The notes: a model not told the origin generated them from the sequence alone. A stretch of 43,352 nucleotides of DNA from DATEEG01 sp035525055 (GCA_035525055.1 DATLEZ010000089.1:1-43352); one strand, 5' to 3'. Positions 32,805 to 41,223 are shown, counted from the stretch's first letter. Numbers and translations are program-made.

Positions 32805-34767
32805 ACTCCTCCGCAATCTGGCGATCTTGTTTGTGTTTGCCTGGTTGGCGCGATCTCTGTTGGGCGCCCGGGCGCTGACGTGGCGCAGGACGATCGTCGC
32901 CACTCTGATCGGGTTTCTGCTTGGTGCCATAGGCGCCGCGGCCGTCCTCGTGCGCGACCTCAACAACTTCGACGCTTTCGAGACGATCAGGACCGAATTC
33001 TTCGCTCTGGCCCTGTTGCTCGCCGTCCCTGCGACGATGGCGGTGATGGTCTTTCTCGAGTTGATGTTCGCCTCGAGGCCGCATCCTCACAACCACCGAA
33101 GGTTCCGACCGTTCCGCACCCTGAGACGGTGGTTCAGGATGTGGCTCAGAGGTTTCCAGGTCACCCGAATCGCAGCGCATCATGGGATCGCGCCGCTGCT
33201 CGGCCTGAGGCGGGGAGAGGTCTCCGCGCGCACGCCGGCCGAGATCGCCCGACGCACGCGGCTGTCGCTCGAGGAAGCAGGGGGCATGTTCGTGAAGCTG
33301 GGACAGCTTCTCGTGACGAGACCCGATCTGCTCCCACCCGAAGCACTGGCGGAGTTGGGTCTTCTCCACGCCGACGTCCCGCCCATCCCCGAGACGCAAG
33401 TGAAGGCACTGGTCCTGGAAGAGACCGGGAGCCCTGTGGAGGAGGTGTTCGCCGACATAACGTGGGAGCCGTTGGGATCGGCATCCATCGGCCAGGCCCA
33501 TGCCGCCCGGCTCCTCGACGGGCGTGAAGTCGTGGTCAAGGTTCGCCGGCCGGGCTTGGAAGAGCGGGTGGAGACCGACCTGGCCATCGTGAGGTGGCTG
33601 GCCGGTGTGGCCGAGCGTCGCACCAGCTGGGGCAGGGCCTACAACGTCTGCGACCTGGCATCTGAGTTCTCCAGTGCGCTTCGGGCTGAGCTCCGCTTCG
33701 CAGTGGAGGCCCGGCACGCGATCGAAATGGCGAAAGCCTGCGTCAACGACCCGCTCATTCGAATCCCCTCCATCGTCGAGCCGCTTACCACCGATCGCAT
33801 GCTCGTCATGGAGCGCCTCCACGGAACTCCACTCTCCAAACCGGGTTCTGACGGAGGAACACCAGAGGAGAGACGACGTCTTGCCGATGCGCTTTGCCGG
33901 TCGCAGATAGCCGCGATGCTGCGGGGGCGGAGATTCCACGGGGATCCCCATCCGGGAAACGTCCTCTTACTGGAAGACGGCTCGCTGGGCCTCGTCGACT
34001 TCGGAATCACCGGTCGGCTCGACACATACGAGCGGGCCTCCGTCTTCGAGACCCTTCTCTCGATGAGACTGGAGCAACCGGCGCTCCTCTACGACGCGCT
34101 CATGACGGTTGGTGCCATCGAGGCCGAGCACGACCCCAACGAGGTGGTGCGAGAACTGGCCCAGTTCCTCTCTTCATTGACCGGATCCGGGAACCCAGGG
34201 CCCGGTGCGCTGACCGACTTGCTCCGACTCACGACCAGGTTGGGCATGCGTCTTCCACCTTCAACCACGACGATGTTCCGTGCCCTCGCCACCCTCGCCG
34301 GCACCCTCGAGACGCTCTCGCCTCGCTACCCGATTCTCGAGGTGACCGCTGAGATCGGCGGGGATGAGATGAAAGAGCGGATGACGCCGACCTCGATCGG
34401 CGAATTTGTAACTCAGGAGTGGGCTGAGCTCGGCCCTCTGCTTCGCCGGGCCCCGAGGCATCTCGATCACATCGCCCGCCTCGCCGCAGACGGTCGTCTC
34501 ACTGGGCGGATCCGGCTCTTCGCCTTTCCCGACGAAGTCAGAGTGCTGGAACGTCTACTCAACCGGGTGGTGCTGACCCTTCTGACGATTGGCCTCGGAG
34601 GCATATCGGCCGCTTTGTTGACGTCCGAAGGCGGACCCGAGGTCGCCGGGATCCAGGTTCGTATTTTCGAGCTGCTGGGGTGGGCGACGGCCGCATTCGC
34701 AACATTGCTCCTTCTCCGGATCCTCTTGGGCGTCCTCCGCTCAGAGCGAGACTTCGAAGGCAGCTAA
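32797..34767 (+). CDS. UbiB/ABC1 (AarF)-family atypical kinase
   Basis: A 656-residue protein. Two N-terminal membrane segments lead into the ABC1/UbiB kinase-like core: KxGQ motif FVKLGQLLVTRPDLLP, the alanine-rich replacement of the P-loop LGSASIGQAHAA, the VVVKVRRPG lysine, catalytic HGDPHPGNVLLLEDGSLGLVDFG, and two C-terminal membrane segments. UbiB-type proteins support quinone or other lipid metabolism in membranes through an ATPase/kinase fold. The start ATG overlaps the end of the preceding frame by eight bases. The gene ends just before the tRNA-remnant region. Confidence 0.93.
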   Translation: MGELLRNLAILFVFAWLARSLLGARALTWRRTIVATLIGFLLGAIGAAAVLVRDLNNFDAFETIRTEFFALALLLAVPATMAVMVFLELMFASRPHPHNHRRFRPFRTLRRWFRMWLRGFQVTRIAAHHGIAPLLGLRRGEVSARTPAEIARRTRLSLEEAGGMFVKLGQLLVTRPDLLPPEALAELGLLHADVPPIPETQVKALVLEETGSPVEEVFADITWEPLGSASIGQAHAARLLDGREVVVKVRRPGLEERVETDLAIVRWLAGVAERRTSWGRAYNVCDLASEFSSALRAELRFAVEARHAIEMAKACVNDPLIRIPSIVEPLTTDRMLVMERLHGTPLSKPGSDGGTPEERRRLADALCRSQIAAMLRGRRFHGDPHPGNVLLLEDGSLGLVDFGITGRLDTYERASVFETLLSMRLEQPALLYDALMTVGAIEAEHDPNEVVRELAQFLSSLTGSGNPGPGALTDLLRLTTRLGMRLPPSTTTMFRALATLAGTLETLSPRYPILEVTAEIGGDEMKERMTPTSIGEFVTQEWAELGPLLRRAPRHLDHIARLAADGRLTGRIRLFAFPDEVRVLERLLNRVVLTLLTIGLGGISAALLTSEGGPEVAGIQVRIFELLGWATAAFATLLLLRILLGVLRSERDFEGS

Positions 34768-34913
34768 CGAACCCAAACGTGATCAACGAATTCGGTCGCT
34801 CCGACCCTTGCCACCTTCACCCCGGATTCGCGACTGCGGCTGGTGGATCGACGTCAGCACCGTCGTCGGGTCTGGAGAGCGAGGCTTTGGTTTCGAACGT
34901 TGACCACCAGGAA

Positions 34914-34937
34914 CTCATAGCCCGAAGGTCGCGGGTT
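34914..34937 (+). pseudogene. tRNA-Met-like fragment, left copy
   Basis: CTCATAGCCCGAAGG followed by TCGCGGGTT, identical to 39303-39326 except for two bases in the anticodon loop. CTCAT carries a CAT anticodon, and AGGTCGCGGGTT is the variable loop and T-stem of a Met-type tRNA. The T-arm is cut off after TTTA, so it is a fragment. Confidence 0.5.
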
Positions 34938-34975
34938 TACTGAAGCCACCAAAACCCTTGATCGTGATGGTTTTG

Positions 34976-35145
34976 AGGACGCGTTTTGGACGCGAAACAC
35001 TGCGAAACGGCCACATCTGTCCGTGACTAACCAGCACCGAAAACGCCTGTCACGACTGATGAGTTGGCCATTACCCCCGGTCAGAGCGTTGCGCGGGACT
35101 TCCCTCGCACGGAAAGAGCCAGGGGTTCGAATCCCCTCACCTCCA
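34976..35145 (+). repeat. 170-base direct repeat, left copy (B)
   Basis: Aligns without gaps to 38114-38283 at roughly 88% identity by hand count. The first 88 bases differ at only about two positions and include the pair GGACGCG-TTTT-GGACGCG and ACATCTGTCCGTGACTAACC. The last 80 bases, which contain the tRNA-like half, carry nearly all the differences. The two copies flank the acylase gene. Confidence 0.75.
35099..35145 (+). pseudogene. tRNA-Ala(CGC)-like 3' half, remnant B
   Basis: Anticodon loop CTCGCAC between CTTCC and GGAAA (one pair lost), five-base variable loop, perfect T-arm AGGGG-TTCGAAT-CCCCT, then acceptor strand CACCTCC-A. No 5' acceptor strand. Compared with remnant C the T-stem differs by a compensated G-C to A-T change. 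Confidence 0.68.
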
Positions 35146-35268
35146 CTCCGACATCCCGCCAAAGGGCGCGGAAGCGTGCGCCTTCCCCGATTCGATGACC
35201 CGCGTCTCCGGTCTGCCACCGCGTTGTCGCGCCGAGTAGTGTCAATCTTCCAGAGGGAAGGAGCAGAC

Positions 35269-37641
35269 GTGAGGCGCATACTCGTAGTTGCTTTGGCCGC
35301 TTCGCTGATGGGTATGGGGGTCCCGGCGGCAACGGGGGCTGCTGGGAGGGACACGGTCACCATTTATCGGGACGACTACGGAGTTCCCCACCTTTACTCG
35401 AACTCGGTGACCGCCCTCTTCCATGGGATGGGATACGTGGCCGCCGACGATCGTCTGTGGCAGGCGGAGATTCTGCGTCGGGCCGCCACCGGCACATTGG
35501 CCGAAGTGCTCGGCCCCGATGCCCTGGCCGGTGACATCCAAGCTCGGACTTTGTTCGGGCCCGAGTCCCGCCGCACCGAGGCATTCGAAACCTCATCGGC
35601 GGAGATGCAACAGATCATCGCTTCCTATGTCGTCGGTATCAACGATCGCCTCGAAGAGGAGACCGCCGCCGGCGGGCTGCCTGTCGAGTTCAGCGCCTTT
35701 GGACTCACTCCTGAGCCGTGGGTGGTGGAGGACTCGGTCGCTGTCTTCATGTTGCTCGGCAGTCAGTTCGGTTGGTTTGGTGCCGACGAGCTGAGCACGT
35801 TCGCCACCTGGCAACTGCTCCAATCCCGCTTCGGAGCCGACGCTGGGATCGTCTTCGGTGATCTCTTCTGGCTCGACGATCCCGACGCTCCCACCACCGT
35901 CCCCGCCACGGGTGCGCTCGGGCGACCGGGTCGCCGCTCGGTTGGTCCACGACCGGAGGTCCCGGCGGCGGCATCGGAGGCCGCCGAGGAGTTCGCCGCC
36001 CAGACGGCCGCCGCCGATGAGGCGCTGCGCTTGGCGGGCATCCCCGAAAAGGGTTGGGCCTCCAACGCCATCGTGGTCGCCCCCCGCTTGTCGGCCGACA
36101 GCGGAGCCGTGCTGCTGGGTGGCCCGCAGATGGGTTATTCCACCCCGCAGATCAACCACGAAGTGGGACTGCACGGCGCTGGTTTCGAGGTCACCGGGAT
36201 GACGATCGCCGGCATTCCCTTCGTCCCAATCGGGGTGGGCGACGGATACGCTTGGACCCTCACCTCAGGTGGTTCCGACAACACCGACATTTACGTCGAG
36301 GTTCTCAACCCTGCAAATCCCACCCAGTACCTGTTCAATGGTCAGTGGCTCACGCTCGAATGCCGCAACGAGCAGTTCAACCTGGCGGGCTTTCCCACTC
36401 CCCACACCGAGACGTTGTGCTCGAGTGTGCACGGCCCGGTGATCGGTGTCCAGGACACCTCGGCTTTCACCCTGAAGAACGTCACCGTCGGAAAGGAGTT
36501 GTCCTCGCTCGAAGCCTGGATCGGTCTCAGTCGGGCCAACAACATCCATCAGTTCGCCGCTGACCTGGGCGATGTGGCCTACAACTTCAACGTATTGTAT
36601 GCCGATCGGGCCGGCAACATCGCTTATTGGCACATCGGCCATATCCCCCTCCGGGCCGCGGGCACCAATCCCTTCTTCCCCTTGTCCGGCACGGGCGAGG
36701 CGGAATGGCAGGGAGTGCTGCCTTTCGAGCAGATGCCCCACTCCCGTAACCCCGGCCAGGGCTTTCTGACCAGCTGGAACAACAAGCCCGCCCCCGGCTG
36801 GGAGAACTCCTCGGTCAACTTCTGGGCATGGGGCGGCGCCCACCGCGTCAACACCCTCATCAATCAGCTGGAGATGATCCAGCCGGATACGGCCACGGCG
36901 GAGACCATCGAAGAGCTGAACCGGATCGGCGGCTGGACCACCGACACCCCCACCGGCACCGCCGACGCCGTGTTCGTCTCGAGCTACCTTGACGACCTGC
37001 TCGCCGCCGTTGCCACCAGCGCCGATCCCCGGCTGCCGGGGGTGGTGGCCGAACTCTCCGCATGGAATCTGATGCAGGTCGATGCCGATGGCGACGGCTT
37101 TTACGACGATCCCAACGGCGCCATATTCAACGCCTGGTGGTTCGCCCTCTCTTCGGCGGTGTTCGACGAGGTCGCTGACCTCACGGACATCTTCGTGCTC
37201 GGCAATCTGGTCGATCGGCTTTTGCGCGGCGAGGAGGCAGCGCTGCCGCTTCAATACGACTACCTGGGAGGGGTGACCGCGGAGGTGGCGGTGACCAATG
37301 CTCTGATCGCCGCACTCGATCAGCTCTCGGTCGATTACGGGTCATCGGATCCCGCTCACTGGCGGCAGCCGATCAGCACCATCACCTGGGAGCCGATCGG
37401 CGCGGTCGGAGTGCCCGACACCATCTGGATGAACCGCGGCACCTACAACCAGATCGTCCATCTCGGCGGCCGGACGTGGGCGGAGAACGTGATCGCACCC
37501 GGACAAAGCGGCGAACCAAGCAGCCCTCACTTTGCCGATCAGCTTCGGCTCTACGCCTCGTGGACCTACAAGGAGATGCGGCTGACCAAGGCCGACCTCA
37601 AAGGCCACACCGAATCGGTTGTGGAACTTGAGGTGCCCTGA
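35269..37641 (+). CDS. Exported penicillin acylase-family (Ntn) amidase
   Basis: A 790-residue Ntn-hydrolase precursor. GTG 35269 follows a GGAAGGAG site and starts a signal peptide (RRILVVALAASLMGMGVPAATGA). The alpha part has IYRDDYGVPHLYSNS and HGMGYVAADDRLWQAEILRR. The autocatalytic cleavage site is in EKGWASNAIVV, with the nucleophile Ser265. The beta chain has the conserved SWNNKPAPGW (Asn504/505) and a C-terminal GQSGEPSSPHFADQL block. Family members cleave amide bonds of beta-lactams, acyl-homoserine lactones or related amides after maturing into two chains; the substrate here cannot be fixed. It stands alone between two copies of a 170-base repeat, so it is probably acquired cargo. 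Confidence 0.94.
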   Translation: MRRILVVALAASLMGMGVPAATGAAGRDTVTIYRDDYGVPHLYSNSVTALFHGMGYVAADDRLWQAEILRRAATGTLAEVLGPDALAGDIQARTLFGPESRRTEAFETSSAEMQQIIASYVVGINDRLEEETAAGGLPVEFSAFGLTPEPWVVEDSVAVFMLLGSQFGWFGADELSTFATWQLLQSRFGADAGIVFGDLFWLDDPDAPTTVPATGALGRPGRRSVGPRPEVPAAASEAAEEFAAQTAAADEALRLAGIPEKGWASNAIVVAPRLSADSGAVLLGGPQMGYSTPQINHEVGLHGAGFEVTGMTIAGIPFVPIGVGDGYAWTLTSGGSDNTDIYVEVLNPANPTQYLFNGQWLTLECRNEQFNLAGFPTPHTETLCSSVHGPVIGVQDTSAFTLKNVTVGKELSSLEAWIGLSRANNIHQFAADLGDVAYNFNVLYADRAGNIAYWHIGHIPLRAAGTNPFFPLSGTGEAEWQGVLPFEQMPHSRNPGQGFLTSWNNKPAPGWENSSVNFWAWGGAHRVNTLINQLEMIQPDTATAETIEELNRIGGWTTDTPTGTADAVFVSSYLDDLLAAVATSADPRLPGVVAELSAWNLMQVDADGDGFYDDPNGAIFNAWWFALSSAVFDEVADLTDIFVLGNLVDRLLRGEEAALPLQYDYLGGVTAEVAVTNALIAALDQLSVDYGSSDPAHWRQPISTITWEPIGAVGVPDTIWMNRGTYNQIVHLGGRTWAENVIAPGQSGEPSSPHFADQLRLYASWTYKEMRLTKADLKGHTESVVELEVP

Positions 37642-37950
37642 GACGAGGAGGTCATCCTCGGGGCTCGGTAACTGCCAAGAGTGCGAAGGCCGTTCAGGCT
37701 GCTCCCCCCGTTCGGAAATTGGAATCGTGCCGGTAAGTAGAAAGTACGCGTGAGCCTCCCCGGATCGGCATCTCGCATCCTGGTGAATTTGAGTCCCCGA
37801 TCCGTCAGAGCCCAGGAGATAATCCCTGCCGTGTGTTCGGAGCCTCGTTACTCCCAGTGAATTCCGTCACGGTCCCAGGCGATGAGCCCGCGGAGATCAA
37901 GGAAGCTTCTTGTGGCTCGTATACCGAGTCGGTGCGCATCCTCAGTCGCT
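37642..37950. other. Non-coding stretch after the acylase gene
   Basis: About 310 bases without a gene. A short CGAGG/CCTCG stem follows the acylase stop codon but has no T-run. Nothing else is recognised. Confidence 0.4.
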
Positions 37951-38058
37951 AGGACGGACACCGACCAGCTGATGGAGATCGCCCTGTCCCGGCTTACCCG
38001 CGATCTCACCGAAGAGGAGTGCCAGCTCTATCTCCGGCGGAGTTGCAGCGATGCTTGA
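37951..38058 (+). pseudogene. C-terminal remnant of a SARP/WD40-type regulator
   Basis: The frame ends with TDQLMEIALSRLTRDL and TEEECQLYLRRSC before TGA 38056-38058. The S/RLTRDLTEEEC-YL ending is one I associate with the last residues of large actinobacterial regulators combining a SARP/BTAD domain, an ATPase and WD40 repeats. Only about 35 codons survive. A gene of the SARP type starts at 42525 in the same window. Confidence 0.5.
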
Positions 38059-38113
38059 CAGACTTCCGTTCTCTGTTCGGCATCTCCCCGGCGGTCTCCA
38101 TTCAGGGTGTTCC

Positions 38114-38283
38114 AGGACGGGTTTTGGACGCGAAACACTGCGAAACGGCCACATCTGTCCGTGACTAACCAGTACCGAAAACGCCTGTCACTATTGGAGA
38201 GTTGGCCATTTGCCCTGGTCAGGGGCTTGCGTGGGACTTCTCTCGCACGGAAGAAGCCAGGAGTTCAAATCTCCTCACCTCCA
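38114..38283 (+). repeat. 170-base direct repeat, right copy (C)
   Basis: Gapless counterpart of 34976-35145. It ends in a tRNA-like 3' half that here keeps a CCA end and a strong terminator, so this copy best represents the original chromosomal tRNA end. Confidence 0.75.
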
Positions 38284-38286
38284 CCA
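38237..38286 (+). pseudogene. tRNA-Ala(CGC)-like 3' half, remnant C (with CCA)
   Basis: Anticodon stem CTTCT/GGAAG, loop CTCGCAC, variable loop AAGCC, T-arm AGGAG-TTCAAAT-CTCCT, acceptor strand CACCTCC, A73 and encoded CCA at 38284-38286. Upstream, TGGAG could pair with CTCCA and GCCCT/AGGG makes a small stem, but no normal D-arm is seen. An intact tRNA is therefore unlikely, though an unusual tRNA-like RNA is possible. Confidence 0.68.
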
Positions 38287-38290
38287 CCCG

Positions 38291-38317
38291 AAAGCCCATA
38301 CGAAATATGGGCTTTTT
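38291..38317 (+). terminator. Intrinsic terminator after tRNA remnant C
   Basis: AAAGCCCATA (38291-38300) pairs perfectly with TATGGGCTTT (38306-38315) across a five-base loop CGAAA, followed by a run of five T. A textbook Rho-independent terminator. Confidence 0.85.
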
Positions 38318-38347
38318 GCGGTTCGGCCTGCGAGCCCGATCCTTTTT

Positions 38348-38391
38348 GTCCGGTAGACTGTCCGTCTGGTGTCCGTCTGGTGTCCGTCTGA
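38348..38391 (+). repeat. 11-base tandem repeat of TGTCCGTCTGG
   Basis: TGTCCGTCTGG occurs three times in a row (38359-38391; the last copy ends in A), preceded by a variant GTCCGG at 38349. The GTCCG cores are spaced 11-12 bases, one DNA turn. On the opposite strand they read CGGAC, the same core as the phased GGAC motifs at the other tRNA-remnant sites. Confidence 0.65.
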
Positions 38392-38429
38392 GGTTGGGTG
38401 CCGACCCCTTCGAGACGTTCCATGGCTGC

Positions 38430-38540
38430 CTGGTCGAGACTTCGGACAGGTGTCCTAGACGTCGAGGACGATTCGATGTCGTCGGTGCAGAGGGCGGCGC
38501 GTTCGCCGAAGCGAAGGCCTGTGTCCCGGTGCGGACGAGG
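38430..38540 (-). pseudogene. Tyrosine-integrase remnant (Arg-box region)
   Basis: Minus-strand reading gives DTGLRFGERAALCTDDIES followed by RTPVRSLDQ, matching the first catalytic arginine box of a phage-type integrase (TGLRFGE-AALRWDDID in intact ones). No further catalytic motif remains. Its position beside tRNA remnant C and the tandem repeat fits a former integrase gene at its own attachment site. Confidence 0.42.
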
Positions 38541-38669
38541 ATCTCGGTATCGGTCCTTCACTGGCTCAGCGAGGGAATGCAAGCCATCCTCCCCTACCAG
38601 AGCAAATGGCCGAAACCTCAACAACTTCAAGGCATTCGACCCCTCAAGGATGCGCGGTGTCGGCCTCCG

Positions 38670-39164
38670 ATGCTGCTCGAGGCCGGCGACGTTGTCAACG
38701 ACTTCAGGTGTGGATCTTCTGAGCAGACCGAGTGGCTGCGTCACCATGCTCGTCAAGCGCACGCCGCCGGTACTTCCAAGGTCCTCGTCGTCAATCAGGC
38801 CGACAGTTGGCTGGTGGTTGCCTACTACGCCTCGGCGATGGCCAGCATTTCGATCGAGGGCGCGCCTTCGCGGGTCCGCAAAGGCGCGGGACGGTACCCA
38901 CAGCCAGTGGCGTTGCTTGCCCGCCTTAGTGTGTCCTGGAACCATGAGAGGCGAGGGCTTGGAGCCGGTCTCCTCGCCGACGCCATCGGTTGGACGGCGC
39001 AGCTGGGAGCCGAGATCGGATGCCGGGGTTTGCTGGTTTACGCCGAGACGTCGGAGGCCCGGGACTTCTACCTTCAGCTCGTGCCCGAGTTCGAACAGTC
39101 ACCGACCGAGGAACTCCACCTCGTCCTGCTCATGAAGGACATCCTCAAGACCCTCAGAAACTGA
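38670..39164 (+). CDS. GNAT acetyltransferase of the TacT toxin type
   Basis: A 164-residue N-acetyltransferase from ATG 38670. Blocks include VVNDFRCGSSEQTEWLRHHARQAHAAGTSKVLVV at the start, VVAYYASAMASISIEG, LLARLSVSWNHERRGLGAGLL (acetyl-CoA loop RRGLGAG) and LLVYAETSEARDFYLQLVPEFEQSP near the end. This is the pattern of TacT/AtaT-type toxins that acetylate charged tRNA and are normally paired with a ribbon-helix-helix DUF1778 antitoxin. No such antitoxin was found in the 350 bases upstream, so it is an orphan, a decayed pair, or an acetyltransferase with another role. The frame is open further upstream but carries no family sequence there. Confidence 0.8.
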   Translation: MLLEAGDVVNDFRCGSSEQTEWLRHHARQAHAAGTSKVLVVNQADSWLVVAYYASAMASISIEGAPSRVRKGAGRYPQPVALLARLSVSWNHERRGLGAGLLADAIGWTAQLGAEIGCRGLLVYAETSEARDFYLQLVPEFEQSPTEELHLVLLMKDILKTLRN

Positions 39165-39506
39165 GACTTCGGGGTCGTAATGGCGCGCCCATCGCGCGAG
39201 AGGGTGCGATGGGACGGTCAAGAACGCGGAATAACGCGAACCGAAAACCGCCACTGGCCAGGCATTTCGCACGTTACCCCAGGTAAGGGAACGCCCCGCT
39301 CGCTCATCACCCGAAGGTCGCGGGTTCAGATCCCGCATGGCGGGGTTCTCCGAGCGTCGGTGGAGCAATCGAAGGAGCATCGTCGGAGTTGAAGAAGTCG
39401 TACGGGTGCGAGGTGATAAAGGAGATCCCCGATATAGTCCTCCCGCAAGCGGTGGCTGTGATCGCGGTCGGATTGGTCTCGGAGAGGCCGGCGGAGGCAG
39501 TAAGGC
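39165..39506. other. Non-coding stretch with a Met-tRNA-like fragment
   Basis: About 340 bases, no gene. It contains the Met-tRNA-like fragment at 39303-39336. The rest shows nothing I can identify. Confidence 0.5.
39303..39336 (+). pseudogene. tRNA-Met-like 3' fragment, right copy
   Basis: CTCATCACCCGAAGG, then TCGCGGG and a complete T-arm GCGGG-TTCAGAT-CCCGC. The anticodon triplet is CAT, but the anticodon stem does not pair properly and there is no proper acceptor stem. The partial copy is at 34914-34937, and the two bracket the acylase and GNAT genes. Confidence 0.55.
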
Positions 39507-40774
39507 ATGACTCGTAAGTCGGCGGACGACGATCTGCTTGAGAGACTCCAGCGCGATACCCTCCGGTACTTCCTAGATGAGACCAGCCCTCGGAACGGGT
39601 TGGTCCCGGACAACACGCGCGTGGGCTCGCCATCGAGCATCACCGCCGTTGGATTCGCCCTGGCCGCCTACGCCGTTGGGGTGGAGCGCAACGTCATCAC
39701 TCGCTCCGAAGCCATAGAACGCACGCTCACGACGCTCCGGTTCTTTTGGGATAGCCCACAGAGTGATGAAGTGGACGCGACGGGATACATGGGATTCTTC
39801 TATCACTTCCTCGATATGGAGACAGGTCGGCGCGCCTGGGAGTCTGAATTGTCGACGATCGACACGACGTTCCTCCTCGCCGGGGTCCTGACCGCCGCCG
39901 CCTACTTTGATCGAGCGACGAGCGCGAGATCCGGACCCTTGCCGATGCGCTGTACCGCCGCGTCGATTGGCAGTGGGCGCAGAACGGTGGTCTCGCGGTC
40001 ACACACGGGTGGACGCCCGAACGCGGATTTCTGCACCACAGGTGGGAGGGCTACAGCGAGGCGATCCTCCTACACGTGCTGGGGCTGGGATCACCGACGC
40101 ACCCGCTGCCTGAGACGAGTTACGCCGCATGGACGAGGACGTATCGCTGGAAGAAGCTCTACGGCCATGAATTCCTGTATGCCGGTCCCCTATTCATCCA
40201 TCAGCTCTCGCACGTCTGGATCGACTTTCGCGGCATCCAGGACGACTATATGCGCGATCGTGGCATCGACTATTTCGAGAACAGCCGCCGCGCCACTCTG
40301 GTACAGCAGCAGTACGCGATTCGCAACCCGAGGAGATTCAGCGGTTACGGCGACCTTTGCTGGGGAATCACGGCGAACGACGGGCCCGAGCCGATCACCC
40401 GTTTCTATGACTATAGGGCACGCAGCATTCCGTGGGGTCCGGACGACGGAACCATTGCCCCATGGGCGGCGGTCGCATCGCTTCCGTTCGCGCCCGAGAT
40501 CGTCCTGCCGACTCTCCGATATTTCGACCGAACCTATCCGCAGATGATGGGAGGGTATGGCGTGAGATGCAGCTTCAACCCTACCTTCGGGAACGGAGAC
40601 ACGTATGGTTGGCACTCGGAACGCTACTTCGGGCTCGATCAGGGGCCGATCATCCTGATGATCGAGAACTACCAGTCAGGTCTCCTCTGGCGATGGATGA
40701 AGCGTTGTCCCTATCTGATCACGGGATTACGCCGGGCAGGTTTTGACAGCGGTTGGTTGTCAACGACCTCCTGA
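39507..40774 (+). pseudogene. Glucoamylase-family (PF10091-like) protein, frameshifted
   Basis: The N-terminal part (from ATG 39507) reads LLERLQRDTLRYFLDETSP, RVGSPSSITAVGFALAAY, ATGYMGFFYHFLD and STIDTTFLLAGVLTAAAYFD. Near 39915-39925 the frame changes and the protein continues DEREIRTLADALYRRVDWQW, GFLHHRWEGYSEAILLHVLGLGSP, GPLFIHQLSHVWIDFRG and WGITANDGP to a stop at 40772-40774. Together about 420 residues, the usual length of this (alpha/alpha)6-barrel family, which includes beta-1,2-glucan-active enzymes. Both halves are well preserved, so either the shift is recent or it is a sequence error. Confidence 0.82.
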
Positions 40775-41016
40775 GTCTCAGGGCGCTCATGACCAGGCGG
40801 CGGTGCCTAATGAAGTCTCCACGATATGTGTCGTAAGCGACATCTGGATAGGACATTCCGCCCCGGGTGGGTGAAACCTTGGACGACCACGGGGCATCAA
40901 TGCCGTCACTCGTAAGAGGCGCTGGCAGGACGCGAGCCTGACGGTGACGTCTCGATCGAGGCGACTGACCGCTTTCTGTCGATGAAAGGCGTCCCGGCCG
41001 GCCCGACGTCCGTCCG

Positions 41017-41105
41017 TTAAATGCGGCAGACCAGACGCGGGACGGTGTCGGAGTCGGCGAAGGGGTCGACGCCGTCGATAAGCACCGTGGGCGAGCCGAC
41101 GAATC
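41017..41105 (-). pseudogene. Thioredoxin-like protein remnant
   Basis: Minus-strand reading gives FVGSPTVLIDGVDPFAD, then VPRLVCRI and a TAA at 41017-41019. SPTVLVDG-DPF is a block I recall from thioredoxin-like proteins found with mercury and arsenic genes. The N-terminal half with the redox cysteines is gone; a TGA directly precedes this fragment in frame. Confidence 0.45.
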
Positions 41106-41223
41106 ACCGTTGCACTGCCTGGTCGTAGTTGGTCGATCAGCTCGTATTCCATGATCGATCTCGACGTTCCCTCGTGCGTAGGTGGACTTGAAAGGCTTCC
41201 GTTCCAGGTCGGATGGACCCTCC

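Larger units (their letters stand above)
34768..35268. other. Non-coding tRNA-remnant region
   Basis: About 500 bases with no real gene. Contents: a degenerate Met-tRNA-like fragment (34914-34937), the left copy of a 170-base direct repeat (34976-35145) ending in an Ala-tRNA-like 3' half, a small GGCGC/GCGCC stem after it (about 35165-35182), and the ribosome site of the acylase gene. Confidence 0.65.

Noticed and set aside
35023..35268. Extension of the acylase gene upstream through the tRNA remnant
   Set aside because: The open frame there translates the tRNA-like repeat; the signal peptide and ribosome site put the start at GTG 35269.
34854..35363. Minus-strand open frame across the Ala-tRNA-like remnant (with similar frames at 17262-17540, 38265-38945 and 39099-39380)
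   Set aside because: Its GEGIRTPG-like stretch is the antisense reading of a tRNA T-arm and acceptor end, a well-known source of false proteins.
38195..38286. Functional tRNA gene at remnant C
   Set aside because: The acceptor stem pairs only in part and no normal D-arm exists, although the 3' half, CCA and terminator are well formed.
38348..38391. CRISPR array
   Set aside because: The units are 11 bases long, directly adjacent and without spacers; no cas genes are present.
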